Counted from the first letter of the stretch, positions 1-6,889 are shown. The stretch: DNA of 6,925 bases from an uncultured Agathobaculum sp. (GCA_944380945.1 CALWJG010000083.1:1-6925); one strand, 5' to 3'. The notes: generated by a model not told the origin, from the letters alone. Numbers and translations are program-made.

Positions 1-27
1 TGTCATCCTGAGCGAAGCGAAGGATCT
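1..27. repeat. Dispersed-repeat-like mini-hairpin at left edge
   Basis: Bases 5-9 (ATCCT) pair with 21-25 (AGGAT). Inside lie two opposed GA steps (10-11 and 19-20), which can form tandem sheared G-A pairs, and the core 12-18 is GCGAAGC, a heptamer known as an unusually stable DNA mini-hairpin with a GAA loop. From memory, near-identical strings (CATCCTGAGCGAAGCGAAGG and variants) occur between genes in many unrelated bacteria, so this may be one copy of a dispersed intergenic repeat, cut off by the window edge. Only one copy is visible here, so repeat status is inference; the fold is seen directly. Confidence 0.5.
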
Positions 28-53
28 CGTGCGTGCGCGTTCGTATTCGCCTT

Positions 54-74
54 CCAAGGCATTTCCCAAGGCAT
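54..74. repeat. Short direct repeat, 12-bp period, in rlmN leader
   Basis: CCAAGGCAT occurs at 54-62 and again at 66-74, with TTC between the copies. The two units lie on nearly the same face of the helix (12-bp period). It could be a small protein-binding site or simple local duplication. No function can be assigned. Confidence 0.35.
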
Positions 75-80
75 ATTCCC

Positions 81-100
81 GTCTGCCCCGCAGGGCAGAC
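81..100 (+). other. Leader hairpin directly upstream of rlmN RBS
   Basis: GTCTGCCC (81-88) pairs perfectly with GGGCAGAC (93-100) around a CGCA loop. It is followed by AAAAAGGAG, not by a T-run, so it is not a terminator on this strand, and the other strand also lacks a T-run after it. In the mRNA it would sit 3 nt before the rlmN Shine-Dalgarno sequence, where it could keep the site open or protect the 5' end. The role is inference. Confidence 0.5.
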
Positions 101-103
101 AAA

Positions 104-109
104 AAGGAG
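104..109 (+). promoter_or_regulatory. RBS of rlmN (decides the start)
   Basis: AAGGAG lies 6 nt before ATG 116. The reading frame is open further upstream to a GTG at 29, but that stretch overlaps the leader hairpin, has no ribosome-binding site and encodes residues unlike RlmN, so ATG 116 is chosen. Confidence 0.85.
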
Positions 110-115
110 ACCACC

Positions 116-1189
116 ATGACCGAAATCAAATCCCTGACAATCCAGGAGCTCAAGGCCGCACTCGCGGACATGGGCGAAAAGCCCTTCCGCGCGGGACAGA
201 TCTTCAAATGGCTTCACCAGCCGGTGGAGTCCTTTGAAGAGATGTCCAACCTGTCCAAGGACCTGCGCGCGCGGCTGGCGGAGCGGTTTATCCTGACCGT
301 GCCGCAGGTGGCGCGCAAGCAGGTGAGCAAAGTCGACGGCACGGTCAAGTACCTGTGGCGGCTGCGGGACGGCGACTGCGTCGAGTCCGTGCTCATGCAC
401 TATGAGCACGGCGTGTCGGTCTGCGTGTCCACGCAGGTCGGCTGCCGCATGGGGTGCAGATTCTGCGCCTCAGGCCTGAACGGCAAAAAGCGGGACCTGT
501 CCGCGGGCGAGATCTTGGACGAGATCCTGTTCATGCAGAAGGACAGCGGCGAGACGGTCTCGAACATCGTGCTCATGGGCACGGGCGAGCCGCTGGACAA
601 TTACGATAACGTGCTGAAATTCCTGCATCTGGTCAGCTGTCCGGAGGGGATCAACATCGGCCAGCGCCATATCTCCTTGTCAACAAGCGGAATTGCTGAT
701 AAAATAGAGAGGTTAGCAGGAGAGAAACTGCAGATCACGCTGTCCGTGTCGCTGCACGCGCCGGACAACGAGACGCGCTCCTCGATCATGCCGGTCAACG
801 ACGCCTATCCGGTCGAACGGCTGATGCAGGCCTGCCGGACCTATTTTGACACGACCGGCCGGCGCATTTCCTATGAATACATGATGGCGCGGGACAAGAC
901 CGACCGCCCCTGGCAGGCGGAGCAGCTGGCAAAGCTGCTGCGCGGCCGGCCGGCGCACGTCAACCTCATCCCGCTCAACGAGGTGGCGGAGAGCCCGCTG
1001 CGGCCCTCGCGGCCGGAGGCCGTGCGCCGCTTCCAGCAGGCGCTGGAAAAGCGCGGCGTGACCGCGACCGTGCGCCGCCGGCTCGGGCCGGACATCGATG
1101 CGGCCTGCGGCCAGCTGCGCCGCCGCGAGCTGCGGGAAAACGACGCGCAGCAGACAGATCAGGACAGAAATCACCTTCGGAGGTGCTGA
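116..1189 (+). CDS. rlmN: 23S rRNA (adenine2503-C2)-methyltransferase RlmN
   Basis: A 357-aa radical-SAM enzyme that methylates C2 of A2503 in 23S rRNA and, in studied relatives, A37 of some tRNAs. It acts in the cytosol and tunes the peptidyl-transferase centre. The CxxxCxxC iron-sulfur motif is C110, C114 and C117, inside the typical TQVGCRMGCRFCASG context. A GTGEP motif follows (157-159 GEP), then the ISLST and SLHAP strands of the SAM barrel. The C-terminal RRRLGPDIDAACGQL contains C331, which matches the methyl-carrying cysteine of the family. The length is normal. It is the first gene of a packed operon; prpC starts 2 nt after its stop. In Bacillus the gene before it is rsmB, but here a non-coding leader precedes it. 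Codons 188-204 (677-727) are strikingly AT-rich and contain the only TTA codon I noticed in the window (see internal promoter). The identification is secure. Confidence 0.97.
   Translation: MTEIKSLTIQELKAALADMGEKPFRAGQIFKWLHQPVESFEEMSNLSKDLRARLAERFILTVPQVARKQVSKVDGTVKYLWRLRDGDCVESVLMHYEHGVSVCVSTQVGCRMGCRFCASGLNGKKRDLSAGEILDEILFMQKDSGETVSNIVLMGTGEPLDNYDNVLKFLHLVSCPEGINIGQRHISLSTSGIADKIERLAGEKLQITLSVSLHAPDNETRSSIMPVNDAYPVERLMQACRTYFDTTGRRISYEYMMARDKTDRPWQAEQLAKLLRGRPAHVNLIPLNEVAESPLRPSRPEAVRRFQQALEKRGVTATVRRRLGPDIDAACGQLRRRELRENDAQQTDQDRNHLRRC
677..705 (+). promoter_or_regulatory. Candidate internal sigma-A promoter inside rlmN
   Basis: TTGTCA (677-682) and TAAAAT (700-705) are separated by exactly 17 nt. 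TG at 697-698 gives an extended -10 (TGATAAAAT). Each hexamer is one base from consensus. The predicted start of transcription is near 712. The segment lies in a 51-nt island of about 39% GC within a gene of roughly 60-65% GC, written with codons otherwise rare here (TTA, ATA, TCA, ACA, AGG, GGA), while the protein sequence stays ordinary for RlmN. This suggests the bases, not the residues, are selected. A 5-bp inverted repeat CTTGT-CA-ACAAG (676-687) covers the -35. If active it would give prpC-prkC-rsgA-thiN a promoter of their own. There is no experimental evidence, so activity is inference. Confidence 0.55.
1179..1183 (+). promoter_or_regulatory. RBS of prpC, decides GTG 1192
   Basis: GGAGG sits in the last codons of rlmN. 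It overlaps a possible GTG at 1183, which therefore cannot be the start, and stands 8 nt before GTG 1192, which is ideal spacing. Confidence 0.85.
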
Positions 1190-1191
1190 AA

Positions 1192-1944
1192 GTGGAATAT
1201 TTCGGCTTGACAGATAAGGGGCGCGTGCGCCCGACCAATCAGGATATTTACCAGATCGAAGCGCGGGAGGAAAACCAGACCGCGCTGCTCGTCGTGTGCG
1301 ACGGCATGGGCGGCGCGAATGCGGGCAACGTGGCCAGCCGCTTTGCCGCGCAGGTGTTCACCGAGTCGATCAAGGCGGAGCTGACCCGGCCGCTGGACGC
1401 GAAAGAGCGGCAGGAGCTGATGGTCCATGCGCTCGAGGAGGCCAACCAGACCGTGTTCAGCCTGGCGGGCCGCCAGCCCGAGTTCCGCGGCATGGGCACC
1501 ACGCTGGTCGCGGCGCTCGTGCAGGGCGGCGAGGCCACCGTCCTCAACGTCGGCGACAGCCGCGCCTACCTGTTTGACGGCGAGAACCTGCGCCAGCTGA
1601 CCGAGGACCACTCCTATGTGGAGGAGATGCGCCGTCAGGGCCGCATCACGGCCGAGGTCGCGCGCACCCATCCGCAGAAAAACCTGATCACCCGCGCGGT
1701 GGGCGTCGAGCCCGCGGTCGAGGGCGACCTGTTCGAGGTGGCGCTGCGCAAAAACGAGGTGCTGCTGCTGTGCTCGGACGGCTTGAGCGGCATGGCGGAG
1801 GACCAGCAGATCGCCGCGGCTATCAAAAATGCCAAAACGCTCGCGCTGGCGGGCGATGCGCTGCTCAACCTTGCGATGGAGGGCGGCGGCCGCGATAATA
1901 TCACGGTTGCGCTGTTCACCCGCGGCGCGGAAGAGGAGGCGTGA
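1192..1944 (+). CDS. prpC: PP2C-family Ser/Thr protein phosphatase (Stp/PrpC)
   Basis: A 250-aa metal-dependent (Mn/Mg) phosphatase that removes phosphate from Ser/Thr residues of the partner kinase PrkC and its substrates in the cytosol. All PP2C motifs are present in order: RPTNQD with D18, VVCDGMGG with D37 and G38, GMGTTL, NVGDSRAY, LTEDHS, ITRAVG, CSDGLSG with D196, and GGRDNITV with D235. The four aspartates are the expected metal ligands. The length equals that of the Bacillus enzyme, and there is no signal peptide or membrane segment. The start is GTG 1192, set by the GGAGG at 1179; the in-frame GTG at 1183 is too close to it. It begins 2 nt after rlmN and ends 5 nt before prkC, whose ribosome-binding site lies in its last codons, so expression of the two should be coupled. 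No key residue is missing. Confidence 0.95.
   Translation: MEYFGLTDKGRVRPTNQDIYQIEAREENQTALLVVCDGMGGANAGNVASRFAAQVFTESIKAELTRPLDAKERQELMVHALEEANQTVFSLAGRQPEFRGMGTTLVAALVQGGEATVLNVGDSRAYLFDGENLRQLTEDHSYVEEMRRQGRITAEVARTHPQKNLITRAVGVEPAVEGDLFEVALRKNEVLLLCSDGLSGMAEDQQIAAAIKNAKTLALAGDALLNLAMEGGGRDNITVALFTRGAEEEA
1933..1939 (+). promoter_or_regulatory. RBS of prkC, decides ATG 1950
   Basis: GAGGAGG at the end of prpC lies 10 nt before ATG 1950. The in-frame GTG at 1941 is only 1 nt away and is not usable. The same bases encode the Glu-rich tail of the phosphatase. Confidence 0.75.
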
Positions 1945-1949
1945 GCGCG

Positions 1950-4010
1950 ATGGACCAGTATATCCATAAGCTGCTCGGCGGCCGGTATGAGATCATCGAC
2001 GTGGTCGGCGTGGGCGGCATGGCGGTCGTCTACCGCGCGCGGGACACCGTGCTGGGCCGCTATGTGGCGGTCAAGATCCTCAAGGACGAATTCGCCAAGG
2101 ACCCGGACATCCGCCGGCGCTTCTCGATCGAGTCGCAGGCGGTCGCCAAGCTCAGCCATCACAATATCGTGTCGGTCTATGACGTGGGCAGCGAAGCCGG
2201 CACGGATTATATCGTCATGGAGCTGATGGAGGGCATCACCCTCAAGGAATACCTGCAGAAAAAGGGCCGCCTGCCCTGGCAGGAGGCGCTGTTCTTCGCC
2301 GAGCAGATCTGCCGCGCGCTCATGCACGCGCACTCGCGCGGCATCATCCATCAGGACATCAAGCCGCAGAACATCATCATCCTGCGGGACGGCACGGCCA
2401 AGCTGACCGATTTCGGCATCGCGTCCTTTGCCACCACGCAGGAGACCCGCGTGGTGGCGGAGGCCATCGGCTCGGTGCACTATATCTCGCCCGAGCAGGC
2501 CAAGGGCTCCAAGATCGACTACCGGACCGACCTGTATTCGCTCGGCGTGGTGCTGTACGAGATGCTCACCGGCAAGCTGCCGTTCGAGGGCGAGACCGCG
2601 CTGCAGATCGTCATGCAGCACATCAACGCCGTGCCGCTGCCGCCCAGCGAGGCCGCAGCCGGCATCCCCAAGGGCATGGACGACATCGTCATGCACGCCA
2701 TGAGCGCCAACATCAGCCGCCGCTACGCCTCGGCGGAGCAGATCTGCGCCGACCTGGAGCGGCTCAAGGCCAATCCGGGGACGCGTTTCGGCTATGTTGC
2801 CGCGGCGGACGACACGGGCGAGACCCAGGTGCTCGGCCGCGAGGTGCAGCGCGCCGCGCGGCAGGCGCAGCCAGCGGCGCCCGCATACAGCCGCACCGGC
2901 GCCGCGCAGCAGCCGGTGCAGCGGCGCACGGCGACTGCCGTGCGTGAGCCGGAGGGCTTTTTCGACCGTCTGGCCGAGCACCCCGGCATGGCCGCGGGCA
3001 TTGCGGTCGCGATCGTGGCGGTGATCGCGCTGATCGTCATGGGCCTGCTGATCATGACCGGCAGCAACAATGTGGAAAAGGTGGTCGTGCCCAACTTCGT
3101 CGGCCGGATGATCGACGAGGTCATGGCCGATCCGACGGTCACGGACAACTTCACCATAGTGGAGGCCTCGCCGCGCGTCGAATCCACCCGCCCGGCGGGC
3201 GAGGTCCTGCAGCAGGACGTCAACGAGACGACCGAGGTCGTCAAGGGCGCGGTCATCACGCTGACGGTCTCCGCCGGCGGCGACGAGGTGCGCAATACCT
3301 TCAAGGTGATCGACTTCAAGGGCCGCTCGCTCGACTATGTCACCACCATGCTCGACCAGCATGAGATCGAATACACGACGCAGGAGGTGTACAGCGACGA
3401 GGTCGAAGCCGGCCAGGTCGTGCGCACCGATCCGGGCGTGGGCGTGGAGCTCGAGCCGGGCGCGTCGATCGTGATCTACGTCAGCAAGGGCAAGGAAAAA
3501 CAGGCCGCCTCTGTGCCCAGCCTGTACGGCATGACCGAGGACGGGGCGCGGCAGGCGCTCGAGTCGCGCGGCCTGTCGCTCAGCGGCGTCAACTGGGCGG
3601 ACAGCGACGAGACGGCCGGCACGGTCATCGGGCAGTCGATCGACCCGAACACCGAGGTCGATGAGGGCACGTCGGTCAGCATCACCCTGTCCAACGGCCC
3701 CCGCGAAGAGAAGCCGCAGCCCGAGCAGCCGGATGACGGCAATCAGGGCTCGCAGGGCAGCGACGACCCGTGGGTATCCGAGGAGCCGCCCGCGCCCGCG
3801 CGCGGCGCGGCGACCGTGCAGGTCAGCCTGCCGGACAGCACGGATATGGCGCATGTCGTGGTCTCAGTGGACGGCGTGGTGCAGTATGACCAGACGCATG
3901 AGACCAGCCTGGGCAGCATTTCCGTGCCGCTCGAGAGCACGGCGGGCGACCACGAGGTGACCGTCACGGTGGACGGCAGCAGCTCGACACAGACCTATAC
4001 GTTCAGTTGA
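1950..4010 (+). CDS. prkC: Membrane Ser/Thr kinase with PASTA domains (PrkC/PknB)
   Basis: A 686-aa membrane kinase of the family that senses muropeptides or lipid II and phosphorylates cell-wall, division and translation proteins. Residues about 10-275 are the kinase: glycine loop GVGGMA (20-25), K42 in VAVK, helix-C E61, catalytic D136 with K138 and N141, D154-F155-G156 and SPE (180-182). Two departures from the family stand out: the catalytic loop reads HQD (134-136) rather than HRD, and the activation loop (157-174) lacks threonines at the two usual sites (R167 and V169 instead). A polar juxtamembrane linker (about 276-346) contains T292 in ETQVL, which fits the pThr-x-x-Leu pattern bound by FHA domains. 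One membrane span covers 347-369. Outside the cell come three PASTA repeats (about 378-443, 447-514, 520-583), a Pro/Asp/Gln linker, and a beta-rich tail domain (about 621-686). The gene is paired with prpC. Family identity is certain; the effect of the altered loop is inference. Confidence 0.96.
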   Translation: MDQYIHKLLGGRYEIIDVVGVGGMAVVYRARDTVLGRYVAVKILKDEFAKDPDIRRRFSIESQAVAKLSHHNIVSVYDVGSEAGTDYIVMELMEGITLKEYLQKKGRLPWQEALFFAEQICRALMHAHSRGIIHQDIKPQNIIILRDGTAKLTDFGIASFATTQETRVVAEAIGSVHYISPEQAKGSKIDYRTDLYSLGVVLYEMLTGKLPFEGETALQIVMQHINAVPLPPSEAAAGIPKGMDDIVMHAMSANISRRYASAEQICADLERLKANPGTRFGYVAAADDTGETQVLGREVQRAARQAQPAAPAYSRTGAAQQPVQRRTATAVREPEGFFDRLAEHPGMAAGIAVAIVAVIALIVMGLLIMTGSNNVEKVVVPNFVGRMIDEVMADPTVTDNFTIVEASPRVESTRPAGEVLQQDVNETTEVVKGAVITLTVSAGGDEVRNTFKVIDFKGRSLDYVTTMLDQHEIEYTTQEVYSDEVEAGQVVRTDPGVGVELEPGASIVIYVSKGKEKQAASVPSLYGMTEDGARQALESRGLSLSGVNWADSDETAGTVIGQSIDPNTEVDEGTSVSITLSNGPREEKPQPEQPDDGNQGSQGSDDPWVSEEPPAPARGAATVQVSLPDSTDMAHVVVSVDGVVQYDQTHETSLGSISVPLESTAGDHEVTVTVDGSSSTQTYTFS

Positions 4011-4011
4011 C

Positions 4012-4017
4012 GGAGGG
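4012..4017 (+). promoter_or_regulatory. RBS of rsgA, supports TTG 4027
   Basis: GGAGGG lies 9 nt before TTG 4027, in the 16-nt gap after prkC. No ATG or GTG lies in frame nearby, and the encoded protein begins just where RsgA homologues do. Confidence 0.8.
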
Positions 4018-4026
4018 AGCGATCAT

Positions 4027-4926
4027 TTGACCGAAGGGATCATCCTCAAGGGCATCGGGGGCTTCTACTATGTGGATACGCCCGACGGCCTGATCGAATG
4101 CAGGGCGCGCGGGCGCTTCCGCAAAACCGTGGGCAAGCCCATCGTGGGCGACCGCGTGACGCTCGAGATCCAGCCGGAGGACGGCACCGGCTACCTGCTG
4201 GACATCGCCCCGCGCAAAAACAGCCTGGTGCGGCCGGCGGTCGCCAACCTCGACCTGCTGGTTGCGGTCGCGTCCGCTGCCCCGCCGGTGACCGATCCGT
4301 TCCTCATCGACCGGGTGACCGCGATCGCGGTGCACAAGGGCATGGAGGCGCTGGTGGTCATCAACAAGACCGACGAAAATCCGGGCGACGAGCTGTATGA
4401 GATCTACCGCCGGAGCGGCATCGGGGTGCTGCGCGTCAGCGCGCTGACCGGCGAGGGCATCGACGCACTCAAAGACCGCATCCGCGGCAGGGTGTCCGCG
4501 TTCGCGGGCAACTCGGGCGTGGGCAAGTCGAGCGTGCTCAACCGCATCGACCCGCACTTCGGCGCGGCGGTCGGCGCGATCTCGGACCGCATCGGCCGCG
4601 GCAAACACACTACCCGTCATGTGGAGCTGCACCCGATCGAGGGCGGCGGTTACATCGCGGACACGCCGGGCTTTTCCTCGTTTGACACCGAGCAGATGGA
4701 TCTGGTGCTGGCGGAGGACCTGCAGTATGCCTTCCCCGAGTTTGAGCCGTATCTCGGCCGGTGCAAATTCACCGGCTGCGCCCATGTCAAGGAAAAGGGC
4801 TGCGCGGTGCGCGCCGCGGTCGAGGCGGGCGAGATCGCCCAAAGCCGGCACGAGAGCTACGTCCGGCTGTATGAAAGCGTAAAGGATCTGAAGGAATGGG
4901 AGCTTACCAAGGGCGGCACGCGCTGA
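4027..4926 (+). CDS. rsgA: Ribosome small-subunit GTPase RsgA (YloQ/CpgA)
   Basis: A 299-aa circularly permuted GTPase that binds the 30S subunit late in assembly and checks or promotes its maturation; in Bacillus the homologue is also tied to cell-wall growth and is a PrkC substrate. An N-terminal OB-fold covers about 1-80. The GTPase motifs come in permuted order: NKTD (113-116, G4), VSALTGEG (G5), GNSGVGKSS (161-169, G1), the GRGKHTTRH switch (H194), and DTPG (212-215, G3). The C-terminal zinc site is C246, C251, H253 and C259. The start is TTG, fixed by the GGAGGG upstream. The gene follows prkC by 16 nt, and its last 31 nt overlap thiN. In most Firmicutes rpe comes next; it is absent here. 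Length and motifs are normal, so the call is secure. Confidence 0.97.
   Translation: MTEGIILKGIGGFYYVDTPDGLIECRARGRFRKTVGKPIVGDRVTLEIQPEDGTGYLLDIAPRKNSLVRPAVANLDLLVAVASAAPPVTDPFLIDRVTAIAVHKGMEALVVINKTDENPGDELYEIYRRSGIGVLRVSALTGEGIDALKDRIRGRVSAFAGNSGVGKSSVLNRIDPHFGAAVGAISDRIGRGKHTTRHVELHPIEGGGYIADTPGFSSFDTEQMDLVLAEDLQYAFPEFEPYLGRCKFTGCAHVKEKGCAVRAAVEAGEIAQSRHESYVRLYESVKDLKEWELTKGGTR
4881..4886 (+). promoter_or_regulatory. RBS of thiN within rsgA
   Basis: AAAGGA lies 9 nt before ATG 4896 and inside the rsgA coding region, so thiN translation probably depends on ribosomes reading rsgA. The AAGGA at 4891-4895 touches the ATG and is too close to serve. Confidence 0.6.
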
Positions 4927-5546
4927 TCTTCGCGGCCGCGCCCGAAACCGAATACGGATACATCCGCGCGTTTCTGGACGCGCATCCGGACGCGCTGATC
5001 GCCTGCGCAGACGGCGGCCTGCGCCATGCGCGCGCGCTCGGCCTGCACCCGGACTTTATGATCTCGGACTGCGACTCGCTGCCCGAGGTCGAGGGGACTG
5101 AGATCATCCGGCTCAAGCCGGAAAAGGACGACACGGACGCGCAGGGCTGCCTGCGCGAGGTGTTCCGCCGCGGCTGCGCCGAGGCGACGCTGGTCTGCGC
5201 GACCGGCGGGCGCATCGACCACGAGCTGGCCAACCTGTCCCTGCTCGAGGAGGCGCGCGCCATGGGCGGCCGCCTGACCATCCTCGACCGGCAGAACCGC
5301 ATTATTTTGCATGAGGGCGGCTGCCAAAAATTCATCATGCCGCCGGAATACCAGTATTTTTCCATCGTCCCGCTGGACGCGGCGCTCACCGGCGTGACCA
5401 TTGAACACGCCAAGTACCCCCTGCGGGACGCGACCGTCACCCGCGCGGGCATGATCACCATCTCCAACGAAGCGGCCGCAAACCAGCCGTTCACGGTCGC
5501 GATCGGCAGCGGGCGGGCGCTCGTTGTGTTTTCGCGCGATTTGTGA
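4896..5546 (+). CDS. thiN: Thiamine pyrophosphokinase (ThiN/YloS)
   Basis: A 216-aa cytosolic enzyme that transfers a diphosphate from ATP to thiamine, giving thiamine diphosphate, the cofactor of pyruvate and transketolase-type enzymes. Family motifs are present in order: LIFAAA near the N-terminus, ADGG (38-41), LGLHPDFMISDCDSL (48-62, the GDxDS acidic metal/ATP site with Ser57 in place of the usual Gly), KPEKDDTDAQ (74-83), TGGRIDHELANL (103-114), and the C-terminal ISNEA (189-193) with SGRALVVFSRD. The length is typical. It overlaps rsgA by 31 nt in another frame, the tightest join of the cluster, at the place where rpe usually lies. No TPP riboswitch precedes it; as the last operon gene it is probably expressed constitutively with the kinase pair. 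A terminator follows 14 nt after the stop. Confidence is high. Confidence 0.95.
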   Translation: MGAYQGRHALIFAAAPETEYGYIRAFLDAHPDALIACADGGLRHARALGLHPDFMISDCDSLPEVEGTEIIRLKPEKDDTDAQGCLREVFRRGCAEATLVCATGGRIDHELANLSLLEEARAMGGRLTILDRQNRIILHEGGCQKFIMPPEYQYFSIVPLDAALTGVTIEHAKYPLRDATVTRAGMITISNEAAANQPFTVAIGSGRALVVFSRDL

Positions 5547-5560
5547 AAATTCCACACCTG

Positions 5561-5585
5561 AGCCGCCCCAAACGGGCGGTTTTTT
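5561..5585 (+). terminator. Intrinsic terminator of the rlmN-thiN operon
   Basis: CCGCCC (5563-5568) pairs with GGGCGG (5574-5579) around a 5-nt CAAAC loop; a G-U and an A-U pair can extend the stem. Six T residues follow directly (5580-5585). It lies 14 nt after the thiN stop and ends the operon. Confidence 0.93.
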
Positions 5586-5597
5586 CTATCCTGCGGT

Positions 5598-5629
5598 TTT
5601 TGCAATTTGAAAAGACTGCACTTGCAAAA
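5598..5629. promoter_or_regulatory. Inverted repeat overlapping aminotransferase -35
   Basis: TTTTGCAA (5598-5605) and TTGCAAAA (5622-5629) are perfect inverted copies separated by 16 nt, with half-site centres 24 bp apart. The right arm covers the -35 box. The layout would suit a dimeric repressor, but AT-rich promoter DNA can give such matches by chance, and I do not recognise the site. Confidence 0.35.
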
Positions 5630-5650
5630 TGGATGCGAAAAGCATATAAT
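5622..5650 (+). promoter_or_regulatory. Sigma-A promoter of the aminotransferase gene
   Basis: A perfect -10, TATAAT (5645-5650), is preceded after 17 nt by TTGCAA (5622-5627), which matches 4 of 6 bases of the -35 consensus. The predicted start is near 5657, leaving a leader of about 28 nt before the GTG. It lies just after the operon terminator, so the aminotransferase is a separate transcription unit. Confidence 0.85.
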
Positions 5651-5684
5651 GAAGCCATAGAGAAGATAAAAGGAGTGCGTAGCA

Positions 5685-6884
<1,200 letters not shown>

Positions 6885-6889
6885 AAGCA

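Noticed and set aside
40..80. Promoter for rlmN
   Set aside because: CATATT at 72-77 is a weak -10 and no -35-like hexamer lies at acceptable spacing.
81..100. Terminator for a gene upstream of the window
   Set aside because: The hairpin is followed by an A-run, not a T-run, on the + strand, and there is no T-run beyond it on the minus strand.
29..115. N-terminal extension of rlmN from GTG 29
   Set aside because: There is no ribosome-binding site before 29, the residues are unlike RlmN, and the stretch holds a hairpin and repeats; AAGGAG points to ATG 116.
655..683. Antisense promoter from TTGACA on the minus strand (683-678)
   Set aside because: The -35 is perfect, but the position 17 nt further on (660-655) reads CCGATG, which is not a -10 box.
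1183..1191. GTG 1183 as start of prpC
   Set aside because: It overlaps the GGAGG that must serve as its ribosome-binding site; GTG 1192 has proper spacing.
1941..1949. GTG 1941 as start of prkC
   Set aside because: It is only 1 nt from the GAGGAGG, whereas ATG 1950 is usable and gives the usual N-terminus.
1635..3854. 739-codon open frame on the minus strand opposite prpC/prkC
   Set aside because: Its translation is a low-complexity run rich in R, D, H, L and A typical of the antisense of G/C-ending codons; it has no recognisable domain and overlaps a fully convincing PASTA kinase.
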